Below, piece after piece: positions 16,593 to 26,013 of a DNA stretch of 64,000 nucleotides. The DNA comes from Microvirga ossetica (GTDB taxonomy: Bacteria > Pseudomonadota > Alphaproteobacteria > Rhizobiales > Beijerinckiaceae): the NCBI RefSeq assembly GCF_002741015.1, contig NZ_CP016616.1, positions 1,821,501 to 1,885,500 on the forward strand, given 5' to 3'. The notes under the pieces are model-generated. The model was not told the DNA's origin. It did not search any database and saw only the letters and a program-made list of their open reading frames with translations. Every line of letters starts with the position of its first letter. Position 1 is the first letter of the stretch. Made by a program: the position numbers and the translations under genes.

Positions 16593-17936
16593 ATGAGAAT
16601 GGAACTGAGTGTCCCGACATTCTCTCCCTATGTTGTCGGAGGCGTCTATCTGGCTTTGCTCCCACTGACCCTGGCCGCTCTGCTTCGCTACAAGGATGCC
16701 CCGACACGTTTTCTGGTTCTCGCTCTATGGCTGCGGTACCTTCTGTCCGCGTTCCATCAATACACATATCCGCCTATAGCCGGTGGATTGTCGCTCAATG
16801 CAATGGCCTCAATCACGCTCACGGCAATCGGCTTTCTGGTCATCGAGCGACGCCTATTGTTGTTGAAAGCCTTCGGCGGCGTCTATCTGGTGATCGTCGC
16901 CACGGTGGTCAGCGCGATCATCAACAACCCCGCCGAAGTCGTCGGCAGCCTGACGAAATGGGGATACTTCATTGTCCTCACAGCGGCTGCCTTCGAGGCT
17001 CTCAGCCGCCATGGGTCCGGCGCCGTGTTGCGCACCTTGATCGTTGCCTTCCTGCCTCCGCTCGCCCTCCAGGCCCTGTCCGTGGTCGTGGGCCTAGGGA
17101 AATTCAGCACGTCGGACAACTCGATATGCTATATTGGCGGATACAACCACGAGGCGGCATTCTCGATCATTGTACTTACGTTCCTCTATTGCTCATGCTT
17201 CCTTGAGCCCGACCGGCCAGTCCTCACGGCGATGTGTATCCCTCTTGCCCTCGTGGGACTTCTTTTAGCCAATTATCGAACGTCCCTTCTCGCAGCGGTC
17301 CCGATCCTCGTTGCGGCTCCGCTCATCGGCGCAATTCGGCGCGTTACCCCTTCCGACCGCCCATACATCCTCGTCGTCTTCGGTCTCGTAGGGGCCATGC
17401 TCTTTTACGCCGCGACCATTGCCCTGCAAGAGCGCTTCAACGACTTGTTCGTTACTCTGTCCAACATCTCTGATCTTGCGAAAACGCCGGAGTATTACAC
17501 CGCCTCTGATGAAGAGCTGCTATCGGCCCGTGCCGTTATCTGGAGCCGGTATATCAGCGCATATATACAGGGCTCAATCCTCAATCTTGCTTTCGGATTC
17601 GGTCCCGATTCCTGGGAAAACGTCTTTACACGGTACGCTCATAACACGTTCGTATCATCGCTCTATGAGATCGGAGCCGTCGGCCTAGCCAGTGTAATCG
17701 TCCTGTTCGTATCAAACTTCACATTTGCCTTTGGCAGCGTACCCGAGCATCGTCTTCCCATTGTCAGCGCACATCTCGGATTTCTTATTCTCAACATGGC
17801 AACAATGCCGCTCTGGCTGATCGAAGGGAATATCCTGCTCGCGCTGACACTGGCCTATACGTTGCACAATCAGATGCCCCGGCGCGTCCGGGTCCTGGTT
17901 AAGCGCTCGGATATGGTCATTCGCCATACGGAATAA
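16593..17936 (+). CDS. Wzy/O-antigen-ligase-type polysaccharide polymerase
   Basis: 447 residues from ATG 16593, chosen because CCGGAGGTCG lies directly upstream; an earlier Met at 16524 lacks this. About ten to twelve membrane segments (GVYLALLPLTLAALL, FGGVYLVIVATVVSAIINNP, FGLVGAMLFYAATIAL) flank a long periplasmic loop near residues 275-340 with ERFNDLFVTL, SARAVIWSRYISAY and FGFGPDSW. The pattern R-x-x-x-W near a G-x-G-x-x-S/D is typical of the O-antigen polymerase/ligase fold. It would join repeat units on undecaprenyl diphosphate in the periplasm. It follows the ParB-domain gene on the same strand. Confidence 0.8.
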   Translation: MRMELSVPTFSPYVVGGVYLALLPLTLAALLRYKDAPTRFLVLALWLRYLLSAFHQYTYPPIAGGLSLNAMASITLTAIGFLVIERRLLLLKAFGGVYLVIVATVVSAIINNPAEVVGSLTKWGYFIVLTAAAFEALSRHGSGAVLRTLIVAFLPPLALQALSVVVGLGKFSTSDNSICYIGGYNHEAAFSIIVLTFLYCSCFLEPDRPVLTAMCIPLALVGLLLANYRTSLLAAVPILVAAPLIGAIRRVTPSDRPYILVVFGLVGAMLFYAATIALQERFNDLFVTLSNISDLAKTPEYYTASDEELLSARAVIWSRYISAYIQGSILNLAFGFGPDSWENVFTRYAHNTFVSSLYEIGAVGLASVIVLFVSNFTFAFGSVPEHRLPIVSAHLGFLILNMATMPLWLIEGNILLALTLAYTLHNQMPRRVRVLVKRSDMVIRHTE

Positions 17937-17990
17937 AGCGCGATATGCGATCGATTGCCTTAACGTCAGGGGCAATAAAGACGGCTCTTA

Positions 17991-18039
17991 GAGCATCGGA
18001 CCCAAAAGTGGACCCGCTTTTGGGACCCATCCGATGTTC
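17991..18039. repeat. Best-preserved type I palindromic repeat
   Basis: GAGCATCGGACCCAAAAGTG GACCC-GCTTTTGGGACCCATCCGATGTTC, preceded by TA at 17989-17990. A type II-like partner (GCGCATCGCC ... GGATGCGC, 18053-18092) follows. The pair lies between convergent genes and could act as a bidirectional terminator. Confidence 0.7.
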
Positions 18040-18107
18040 CTTCTCTTGGCTGGCGCATCGCCGAGCCCGGACCTCCGGTTCCGCAGGATGCGCTAGATCC
18101 TCGCCTC

Positions 18108-19277
18108 TCAAGGATCTCCCACGGTCTCACGGAGAGAAGGCCGAAGGCGATCGTAGATTTCCATGATCTGGATCGCGTGTGTACTTGCCGAGGTGTCCTT
18201 GGCGACCCGGTTGCGCTCTTTGCTTCCGAGAACGACATTTTCGGGCACGCTCAAAATGTCGAGTGCGACCTGAGCGAATTCATCCGCAGTGGCTGTAACT
18301 GGGACGAGACGACCTCCGCGCCAAGTGTTCCATATCTCCCGGTAGCCCGCGTCGTCCGTGGCTACATATGGTGTTCCGACAATTGCGGCCTCAACGAGTG
18401 TACGACCGAATGGCTCACGAACGGATGTCGCGATAAGAAGGTCAAGAGCGGCAATATTCCGTTCTCCCGGCAGATGAAATCCGGCAAATGTTATCCGATC
18501 AGCTATTCCAAGGTCCTGCGCTATGTGAACAAGATCGTGTTCAGTCCAATCGCCGCTACGTCCGAAGACCACGAAGTGGCAGTCGGTTCGGGCTTGCAGC
18601 AATCTCGAGCAGATTTGCAGGAATAGATCCGGACGCTTCCAGAACCAGAAGTTACCAACAAAGCCTACCAGCAACCTGTCCGTCGGACAGCCTTGTTCCG
18701 CAGCAAACCGGCGCGCATCAACCCGCTGCGCGCTCGCAGGATCTATATGGACTGGATTGAGGACAACTGCACTTTTGGTCGGCCTGACAAATGAGACGTT
18801 GTCCCGACATGACGCCGAGATACAGATGACTTCATCTGCGAGGCCGATAAGAAAGCGTTTTGGAGGGGTCATTCTATTGAGCGACCGGTGATGATACACG
18901 ACGGGCTTCCCGGCTAGCCGGGCAATCGGTCCCCAGGACTGCATCGTCCGCAGATCGTTGAAATGGACTACGCTGTCCGCAGGAAACGCTTTTGCAATCT
19001 GCAAGCGAGCGAACAGCCGAGACGCGTCGTATATTAGATGATGACGGGATGTCGGAGCTTCGCCCGTCGAGATGACGTGAAGCCCACTCTCGATCGCGTG
19101 CCGAGCGATCAGAGTTTCCGCAGGGCAGAGGACAAGGCATCGAACGCCATGCTCTTCCTGCAGCGCTCGCGCAAGAGTAAAGGTGGAAACATGGCTACCT
19201 CCCATATCGCTTCCTACGAATGGGAACACCACTGCCCTCACACTTCGTTGCCTCGATTGAGTGATCGACGTCAGCAC
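18108..19277 (-). CDS. Glycosyltransferase family 4
   Basis: 389 residues, GT-B fold. The N-terminal acceptor domain starts AVVFPFVGSDMGGSHVSTF and the C-terminal GT1 domain has GFVGNFWFWKRPDLFLQI, then REPFGRTLVEA, the E-x7-E motif that binds the nucleotide sugar. It is probably a cytoplasmic retaining transferase adding one sugar to the lipid-linked repeat. It is clearly paralogous to the gene at 25994-27133 (same PF-x-GS-x-x-GGSH-x-STF start and EPFGRTLVEA motif), hinting at an internal duplication of the EPS cluster. It is convergent with the Wzy gene and separated from exoP by about 180 bp. Confidence 0.88.
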   Translation of the reverse strand: MLTSITQSRQRSVRAVVFPFVGSDMGGSHVSTFTLARALQEEHGVRCLVLCPAETLIARHAIESGLHVISTGEAPTSRHHLIYDASRLFARLQIAKAFPADSVVHFNDLRTMQSWGPIARLAGKPVVYHHRSLNRMTPPKRFLIGLADEVICISASCRDNVSFVRPTKSAVVLNPVHIDPASAQRVDARRFAAEQGCPTDRLLVGFVGNFWFWKRPDLFLQICSRLLQARTDCHFVVFGRSGDWTEHDLVHIAQDLGIADRITFAGFHLPGERNIAALDLLIATSVREPFGRTLVEAAIVGTPYVATDDAGYREIWNTWRGGRLVPVTATADEFAQVALDILSVPENVVLGSKERNRVAKDTSASTHAIQIMEIYDRLRPSLRETVGDP

Positions 19278-19461
19278 GGATGATCCTTGACAAGCACCCG
19301 TCCCGGACGTGCCAGGCTACTGGCATCGAAGCGTCCCGGCGAGTGTCGAATGGCTTTATGGTCCATCAGAACGGGCTTTTACCTTTGCGGCTGTTCCGTC
19401 TCTCCTGCAGCGTCATGATCGCCGTTCTCATGCGAATGCCTCACGCGTCGTTGTGATCGAT

Positions 19462-21759
19462 TCACCCAGGCAGATTTCGATCACCTGTCTGACTGCTTTC
19501 CTGGTATTGTCGGATCCGTCCCATATCTACGCCGTTTAGGATCGCGCCAACACATTGAAGCCTTACATCTTCGTCGGCCGCCAGGATCTCGCGTATGAGT
19601 TCCTTCGAGGTTTCCCCCCATTTCACTATGAGGAGTACGCAATCGACCTTTTTTGCGAGAATCCTCGCCTCGCTCGCAGCACTCAGTGGCGGCAGATCGA
19701 CAACGATGTGCTTGAAGTGAGTTGCCGCATCCCGGAGGAACTCGTCGAGTTGCCCATGGGCCAGAAGGTGACTTGGGTGCGGCAACTCGGGACGTCTTAG
19801 CATCGGAAGCAGTGCGACTCCACGGATAGGGCCACAACGCAGAGCGTCGGTCCACGAACATGTACCCGCGAGGACGTCCAGAAGACCGACCTTGGCATCT
19901 GGAGCAAAAATCCTGCTGAGGTGAGGGTTTCTGGTATCTCCATCGATCAGCAAGGTTGGCCCTTCCCCCTGTCCGAGAAGCGTCGCGAGGTTGGCTGCAA
20001 CCAGCGACCTGCCTTCTTGCGGGGCGACAGACAAGACGCCGATGACTTTCGAATTCTCCGGCCCCCTCCCCGCAACTGATACAGACACCGATCTTAGGGT
20101 CTCCGCAAAGCTCGACTCAGGGAAGAGATCGACGAACCTGGCATGGGCATATGACACCTCTCTTGGTTCCTTAGACTCTCCGATTGGAGAGCCGAACTTG
20201 TGCAACCGTCCTAGATGAGGGATTGAAATGACCGGTAGCATCCCGAGGCACCGCAATCCGAGTTCGTCACGAACGTCCTTGCCGGTTCTGACCGATCCGT
20301 CGCGATACTCGCGCACGGTCCCCCACGCTCCGCCGACGATCGCACCCATAAGTGCCGAAAGAACGATAGTGATGATGGGCTTCGGTTGGCTCGGCTGCAG
20401 TGGAGGGGCTGCTGGAGTCACAACCCGGGCGTCGCTTAACGGGAAAGATTGCTGCTGGATCGTTTGCTGATAGCGCTGTGAGAAAGTGTCGTAGAGGCCT
20501 TTATAGGTGTCGGCCGTACGCTCGAGCTCACGCAACTGGACAAGCTTGGCGTTTGCATTGACTGCAACAGAAATCAAGTTGTTCACATTGCGGTCAAGCT
20601 CCTCCAACCGAGCTTTCGCAATCTCGAAATCGCTCTCGTAGCTTTGCGCGACAGAGTCCAACGCGGCGAGTATCTGATGCTGAATATCCGCCTTCTCGGA
20701 CCGATACTGAATCGCCCGCTCATGATCCGACCCAAAGCGCTCACTGATCTCAGCCTCGCGCCTACCGGCCTCGATATACCGTGACTGCAGATCATTGATG
20801 ACATTGTCCTTGAGGCCCTCGCCTACCAATGTCTCGACTTGGTTCGTTCTCAAGACATGGCGAATTCTCTCCAACCGGGCGCCCGTGCGCGCCACCTCCC
20901 CACGGGCGGCGGCGAATTGGGTACTGAGTTCCGACAGCTGCAAGTCCGTAACGAGTTGCCCCCCGACCGCGATCAGATTGTTGGCGGCTCGGAACTGCTG
21001 GACAGCGAGATCCGAATCGACAGCCTGTTGCCGTAGCTCGTCAAGCCGCACGAGAAGCCAAGCGTTAGCTCGCCGCGTGGCGTCGTATTTCCCTTCAAGC
21101 TGGTCGGCAAGGTATGCCTCGACATAGGTGTTGACGATGCGAGCCGATTGATCCGCATTCGCCCCCGTGTAGCTGATCGAGATGAGGTAGGTCTTGCCGA
21201 CCCGGGTGATTGTCGTTCGGCGCAGGAGGCGGTAGGCCGCGGTCCATCGTGCGGCTTCCCGGGCCCGCGCTTCATCGGGAGCGGTCACAGGTTTGTCCTG
21301 CATCGTGCTGATCAGGGAACGAACGGTCCGGTCGACCGACCGGCTTACCCAGGTAAGAATCCAGCCTTCATCCGTCCAAAACTCCCGATCGTGAGTGAGA
21401 TCTAGTTCATTGACCACCGCGAGCGCAATTTTCTCCGATTTCAGGATTTCGACTTGGCTATCGACGGCGGTCGAAGAATCCATCGAGCCGATTTCCGTAA
21501 CCGCCGAGACGTCCTGAACGGCGCGGACCTGCCGGCGGTCGATCATGATGCTAGTGGTCGCCGTGAACAGGGGCACTGATGTGGTTACGAACAATATCCC
21601 GGTCAGCGCGCCAAACAATGCGAATAGAAGGATTATTTTCAACTGTCGTCTGACCGCCGCAAGGATGAACCTCACGTCGAAGTAATCGCCCTGGTCCCTC
21701 CCGTGAGAAGGGGCGAAGTTCGGCTCCTCAAGCGTATTTCGCACAAATTTCTGCAGCAT
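19462..21759 (-). CDS. exoP: ExoP/Wzc-type chain-length protein with degenerate kinase site
   Basis: 765-residue inner-membrane co-polymerase. It has a cytoplasmic N-terminus, TM1 at about 41-60, a large periplasmic Wzz/coiled-coil region (about 65-455) with a proline-rich end (AAPPLQPSQPKP), TM2 at about 461-481 and a cytoplasmic BY-kinase-like domain from about 545. The Walker A loop reads SVAPQEGRSL (577-586), so the invariant Lys is Arg584 and the following Ser/Thr pair is Ser-Leu. Walker A' is LLIDGDTR (603-610) and Walker B HIVVDLPP. The C-terminus holds a single Tyr (752) rather than a tyrosine cluster. It probably still sets chain length with ExoF, but ATP-dependent autophosphorylation looks doubtful. 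Confidence 0.88.
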   Translation of the reverse strand: MLQKFVRNTLEEPNFAPSHGRDQGDYFDVRFILAAVRRQLKIILLFALFGALTGILFVTTSVPLFTATTSIMIDRRQVRAVQDVSAVTEIGSMDSSTAVDSQVEILKSEKIALAVVNELDLTHDREFWTDEGWILTWVSRSVDRTVRSLISTMQDKPVTAPDEARAREAARWTAAYRLLRRTTITRVGKTYLISISYTGANADQSARIVNTYVEAYLADQLEGKYDATRRANAWLLVRLDELRQQAVDSDLAVQQFRAANNLIAVGGQLVTDLQLSELSTQFAAARGEVARTGARLERIRHVLRTNQVETLVGEGLKDNVINDLQSRYIEAGRREAEISERFGSDHERAIQYRSEKADIQHQILAALDSVAQSYESDFEIAKARLEELDRNVNNLISVAVNANAKLVQLRELERTADTYKGLYDTFSQRYQQTIQQQSFPLSDARVVTPAAPPLQPSQPKPIITIVLSALMGAIVGGAWGTVREYRDGSVRTGKDVRDELGLRCLGMLPVISIPHLGRLHKFGSPIGESKEPREVSYAHARFVDLFPESSFAETLRSVSVSVAGRGPENSKVIGVLSVAPQEGRSLVAANLATLLGQGEGPTLLIDGDTRNPHLSRIFAPDAKVGLLDVLAGTCSWTDALRCGPIRGVALLPMLRRPELPHPSHLLAHGQLDEFLRDAATHFKHIVVDLPPLSAASEARILAKKVDCVLLIVKWGETSKELIREILAADEDVRLQCVGAILNGVDMGRIRQYQESSQTGDRNLPG

Positions 21760-22853
21760 GCGGTTCCTCGCACCTCATTCCGGCGATGATGCATGACAGC
21801 TCCTCCGGTTGCTCCCGCTCAACGCGGGATTCAAGAGGCCCTGGCTCCCTCCCAGCCACGGTACAGGGCTTATCTAGTGATTGACGCCCTGTATGCTTTC
21901 CAATGCCACTGCCGATAGGCGGTTTTCAAGATGCCCTCATGCCAATCTATAGCGGTGAGCGGCCATAGCCAGTTGTTCGTGCCTCGGTCGACTGTCTTCT
22001 AGAACTTCGGATGTGCGGGGTGCGGCTGCTCTTTAGAGCCGACGCTCTAGCTTGGCTTGGATAGGTCTAATTTAGCTGCCGTTATGGCCCACGCCACGAT
22101 CTTTGACGGCATCGGCGCAAAGGCATCTCCGGTGTGCCGAACGTACTTGTCCAGGTGCCAGTACCCTGGAGGCCCTAGGGCGCTTTTGACTTGCGCGCGA
22201 GAACTTCGCGTCAGGCCGATGCGCAATCTGCCGTGGGTGTCAGGCTCCCGCTCCAGACGGAAGCATGACCCGACGCGAAATCTCGGTGCAGCACGATAGC
22301 CTGGAGCATTCTCGGAAACGCAGCTGCCGTTCGCTGTCAAACCATGTGGCAAGCGCAAGATGAGAAATGATCCCACGGAGTCGAAATAGAGTGAGCGCAT
22401 CGTGCGGACCCGAAGGCGCGCACCAACGAAAATTGACCCCGCCGTCCGCGCGGAATGATGCGCCAGCCAAAAGAAGGCAGCATCGGATAGGTCAAAAAAG
22501 TGGGCTCGCTTTTGGGTCCGGTGATTTAGCGTCGCCGCTAAAAGATGTTTCTCCGCTTTCTTCGATTGTGGATTCCTGCAATGCCGGCAGTGCCCGCCGG
22601 ATCCGGTCATGGAGGGCTAATTTAGCGCATGATGCGCATTGCCGTCAGCGGAGGTCCAGCCGTTGTTCTTGGCTGGCGAAGCATTATAAACATCGCCAAC
22701 AACTTTGGTCTTGTCGAGTAAAACACATACCAATGCTTAGATAGGCTGAACAATTTGCCGTAACAGTGCGTTCATTAGGCGCGCTACGTGCAGCGTTAGT
22801 GATGATTACGTTGTGCGTCGGTTTGCTACTTCTCCGCACCACGAATTCGCCCA
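21760..22853. other. 1.1-kb intergenic region between exoP and exoY
   Basis: It separates divergent transcription units (exoP on minus, exoY on plus) and presumably holds both promoters, which cannot be pinned down. A minus-strand ORF of 187 codons here runs through the repeats at 22394-22527 and has no family features. No other structure is seen. Confidence 0.4.
22394..22527. repeat. Composite type II plus type I palindromic repeats
   Basis: GCGCATCGTGCGGACC ... GGAATGATGCGCC (22394-22462) followed by GCATCGGATAGGTCAAAAAA ... CTTTTGGGTCCGGTGATTTA (22479-22527). The same II-then-I order occurs at 28087-28188 and 39963-40064. Confidence 0.6.
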
Positions 22854-22874
22854 TTGGTGACAGTAGGACCGCCC

Positions 22875-23528
22875 ATGGCCATGCTTACATCGAGGCTGAC
22901 TGTTCCATACCAGTTTAACCGGCCACTGCGCTCGCGAGGTGAGGAACTGCGCAGACGCACGTTCGACCTCCTCATTGCGGTAGTGGCGCTTGTTCTCGCT
23001 TTGCCGTTGCTCATCGTCATTGCAGTCGCGATACGCATTGACTCGCGGGGACCCATCCTGTTCCGTCAGGCCCGAGGAGGGATCAATGGCCGCCCGTTTC
23101 GGATGTACAAGTTCCGAACGATGACAGTCACTGAGGATGACGGAGCGATCATTCAGGCAACCCGCGGTGATCCACGCATCACGCAGGTCGGACGCCGTCT
23201 CCGGCAAACGAGCCTCGATGAACTTCCCCAGTTGCTCAATGTTATTCGAGGCGAGATGTCGCTCGTCGGACCTCGTCCGCACGCGCTTCAGCACGATATC
23301 GAGTTCGGCAAGGTCGTCGACGGCTACGCATTGAGAAGCCAGGTGAAGCCGGGCATCACGGGATGGGCGCAGATCCATGGCCTTCGCGGTGGAATATCGA
23401 CCGTCGAGGCCATCCAACGGCGCGTCGACCTCGACAACGAGTACATCACGCAGCGTAATCTGCGCCTCGATATGCTGATTCTCGTTCTGACTCTGCGCGA
23501 GGTGATCCGTCAAACGAACGCATACTAG
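22875..23528 (+). CDS. exoY: ExoY-type undecaprenyl-phosphate sugar phosphotransferase
   Basis: 217 residues from ATG 22875 (AGGA six bases upstream; a GTG at 22854 is possible). One N-terminal membrane helix ([20 protein letters not shown]) is followed by the bacterial sugar transferase core: KFRTM, then [31 protein letters not shown] and [16 protein letters not shown]. These enzymes move hexose-1-phosphate from UDP-sugar to undecaprenyl phosphate at the cytoplasmic membrane, the priming step of EPS synthesis. The short form without the multi-TM WcaJ domain matches ExoY. The beta-helix gene follows on the same strand 53 bp later. Confidence 0.92.
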   Translation: MAMLTSRLTVPYQFNRPLRSRGEELRRRTFDLLIAVVALVLALPLLIVIAVAIRIDSRGPILFRQARGGINGRPFRMYKFRTMTVTEDDGAIIQATRGDPRITQVGRRLRQTSLDELPQLLNVIRGEMSLVGPRPHALQHDIEFGKVVDGYALRSQVKPGITGWAQIHGLRGGISTVEAIQRRVDLDNEYITQRNLRLDMLILVLTLREVIRQTNAY

Positions 23529-23581
23529 ATCAGTTTCACTTGCATCGCTTCGATGTCGAGACGCATCTATGGGAAAACTGC

Positions 23582-24838
23582 ATGTCGCTCTCATCGTTCA
23601 GACCGACGTCGGCGCATGGCGCGACGTGGTGGCACCGGCTTTTCGGACTGACGCTTCTTGCGGTCTGTAGCGGCCAGTGCCTGGCACAGAGTCGAGAGGC
23701 GCGAACCCTGCATATTGCACCAGTACCGGCAGGATCGGAGGACGGCTCCGCTTGGGCGAACGCCGGATCGCTCAATCGACTTCCTGAATTCATCGCCAAA
23801 CTTGCGCCCGGAGGCTCGATTCTGCTGAAGGCGGATGCCGGCCCTTATAGGGTCGATCGGCAGATTTCCATCCGGAACGGCGGCAGTGGTGGGGCGCAGA
23901 TCACGATCCATGGCGTGGATGGAAACGGAAATCCCGCAAATGCCGAGATTCTTGGGTCACGTGCGGATCCCTGGCAACAGGGAGCAAATCCCGGCTCGGA
24001 GGTCTTTCGCCTCCAAACAGGGGCCGACTATCTCGGCTTCAAGAATATCTCCTTTCGCAATACCGGTGACGGCTGCTTCCGGGTGGCAGGCAGCATTCGC
24101 GGTCTGCGTATCGAAGATGTCTCTGCTCGGAATGTCCGCCGCTTCTTTGAGGTCAACCCCAGCGGCGCGGGACAAAGCGCGCGCGTTGACGATCTGACGA
24201 TCCGCCGCGTGGCGGTTCGGGGTTATTCCAAGGGGGCGTTTCGCATCAGAGGCGATTCGAGCAATGTCATCATGGAAGACGTTATTGGCGACAGCGAACG
24301 TCAGGATGGTGACAATTTCGCGATCGGCGTCGCGTTGGAGGACACGGTTCATGACGTCGTTCTGCGGCACGTGACAATGATGAACAGTCACGACAGCACG
24401 AACGAGTACTGGAACGGCGACGGATTCACGACCGAACGAAAGGTCCGCAACGTCAGCTTCGAAGACACTGTGGCGTCTGGATCTACCGATGGCGGCTATG
24501 ATCTCAAGTCATCCGCGACGACCCTGCGGCGTCCCATTGCCGATGACAACAAGCGCAACTACCGCATCTGGGGCGACACCAAGATCGTCGAATGTGTCAG
24601 TCGCAGTCCGCACAAGCGCGGTGGGAGCGGTCTGCAGAACCACTTTTGGATTGCAAAAGGCGCGAGAGCGGATGTCTCCGGATGCCAGATCGAGGATCGC
24701 GATGAGCGGACCACGGCCTTTGAGGTCGAACCCGGAGGATCGCTCGTCGTCCAAAACTCGTCGATCAAGACGAATCCCACTGGGAGGCTGTCGTTGGTCC
24801 GCGAGGGCGGCCATCTCCAGATCACATCAGGTCAGTAG
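23582..24838 (+). CDS. Sec-exported right-handed beta-helix protein
   Basis: 418 residues from ATG 23582, with a signal peptide (WWHRLFGLTLLAVCSGQCLA, cleavage near AQSREA). The mature part begins TLHIAPVPAGSEDGSAWANA and forms the same beta-helix as the product of 11886-13529; both share NEYWNGDGFTTE-type and GGYDLKSSATT-type segments and the same order of coils. It lacks the RTX tail and stops after the helix. It is probably a periplasmic or surface enzyme acting on the polymer (lyase or epimerase fold), or a structural surface protein. Flanked by exoY and a GT4 gene on the same strand, it is likely part of one operon. Confidence 0.85.
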   Translation: MSLSSFRPTSAHGATWWHRLFGLTLLAVCSGQCLAQSREARTLHIAPVPAGSEDGSAWANAGSLNRLPEFIAKLAPGGSILLKADAGPYRVDRQISIRNGGSGGAQITIHGVDGNGNPANAEILGSRADPWQQGANPGSEVFRLQTGADYLGFKNISFRNTGDGCFRVAGSIRGLRIEDVSARNVRRFFEVNPSGAGQSARVDDLTIRRVAVRGYSKGAFRIRGDSSNVIMEDVIGDSERQDGDNFAIGVALEDTVHDVVLRHVTMMNSHDSTNEYWNGDGFTTERKVRNVSFEDTVASGSTDGGYDLKSSATTLRRPIADDNKRNYRIWGDTKIVECVSRSPHKRGGSGLQNHFWIAKGARADVSGCQIEDRDERTTAFEVEPGGSLVVQNSSIKTNPTGRLSLVREGGHLQITSGQ

Positions 24839-24858
24839 CAGCCAGATCGAGGTCCGTC

Positions 24859-26013
24859 GTGAAGATCTGTGTTCTTGGTCTCAGAGGCATCCCCCATGTC
24901 AGCGGGGGCGTCGAGATGCACTGCGAGCAACTCATCCCACGGCTGAAGAAGCGCCGACCCGAGGATCAGTTTACCGTCATCGGGCGCAGGTCCTATTGCC
25001 CTAAGGACGTCTCGGAGTTCGATGGCGTACGGATCGTGGCGCTGGCTCACGCGAGGGGAAAGCACCTCGAAGCGATCTCGAACGCCCTGATCGGGCTCTT
25101 GTACGCCAGATTCCGGCTTCATGCCGAGATCGTCCACATCCATGCGATCGGTCCGGCTTTGGTCGCTCCGTTGGCGAAGGTGCTGGGCATGACGGTGCTT
25201 GTGACCCACCACGGCGCCGATTACAATCGAGCGCGCTGGAATGCGTTCGCCAAGGCGGTTCTGCGCGCGGGCGAGTTCTGCGCCGTCTATTTCGCCGATC
25301 ATGTCATTTCCGTGTCACCATCCGGTGCGGACCACTTAAGGCGACGCTATCGGTCGTGTTCGTCGCGCATCTCGTTCATCCCCAACGGCTCAACTCACAT
25401 GACGGGGGCCGATGCCGTTGACGGCGCGAACCAATCGATCCTGTCGCGGTATGGGCTGAATCGCCGTGACTATATCATCACCGTCGGACGTCTCGTGCCG
25501 GAAAAGGGGATCGAGACTCTCATTCACGCATATCGCGGCGTCCCTCGCCCAGCGAACCTCGTTGTCGTTGGGGGCGCTTCGTCGGAAAATCGATATGCCG
25601 AATACCTGCACCGAGAGTCCGATGGTCGAGTAATATTCACCGGCGCTCTCGATCCGGCCGACGTTCACGTGCTTTTGGCGAACGCCGCGTTGTTCGTCCT
25701 TGCGTCCCGGCACGAGGGTCTGGCAATTGCCGCTTTGGAAGCCGCAGCATCGGGGTGCCCGGTCCTCTTAAGCGACATTCAGGCCAATCTCGATCTTGGT
25801 CTGCCGACGACGAACTACTTCAAGGCTGGCGACGAGGACGACCTTCGAGGAAAGTTATACACGCCGCATCAGGCGTATGTCGTCCCGTCGACAAGCTTTC
25901 TACGCAACTACGACTGGGACAAGATCAGCGATGAGACAAGCGCAGTGTATAAAGAATTGCATCGGAGATTGGCGGAGAGCGCATTGAACAGGCTCATCCC
26001 CTGGCTTCACTGA
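24859..26013 (+). CDS. Glycosyltransferase family 4 (DUF1972-like)
   Basis: 384 residues starting MKICVLGLRGIPHVSGGVEM, the G-x-R-G-I-P-x-x-x-G-G-x-E signature of rhamnosyl/glucosyltransferases of the DUF1972 group. The C-terminal domain has TVGRLVPEKGIETLI and RHEGLAIAALEAAASG (E-x7-E). It adds a sugar to the growing repeat in the cytoplasm; the donor cannot be told. It starts 20 bp after the beta-helix gene and overlaps the tail of the convergent GT4 by 20 bp. Confidence 0.88.
   Translation: MKICVLGLRGIPHVSGGVEMHCEQLIPRLKKRRPEDQFTVIGRRSYCPKDVSEFDGVRIVALAHARGKHLEAISNALIGLLYARFRLHAEIVHIHAIGPALVAPLAKVLGMTVLVTHHGADYNRARWNAFAKAVLRAGEFCAVYFADHVISVSPSGADHLRRRYRSCSSRISFIPNGSTHMTGADAVDGANQSILSRYGLNRRDYIITVGRLVPEKGIETLIHAYRGVPRPANLVVVGGASSENRYAEYLHRESDGRVIFTGALDPADVHVLLANAALFVLASRHEGLAIAALEAAASGCPVLLSDIQANLDLGLPTTNYFKAGDEDDLRGKLYTPHQAYVVPSTSFLRNYDWDKISDETSAVYKELHRRLAESALNRLIPWLH

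Noticed and set aside
22047..22610. 187-codon minus-strand ORF in the exoP-exoY gap
   Set aside because: It runs through palindromic repeats, shows no protein-like pattern and lacks a ribosome binding site; probably chance in GC-rich DNA.
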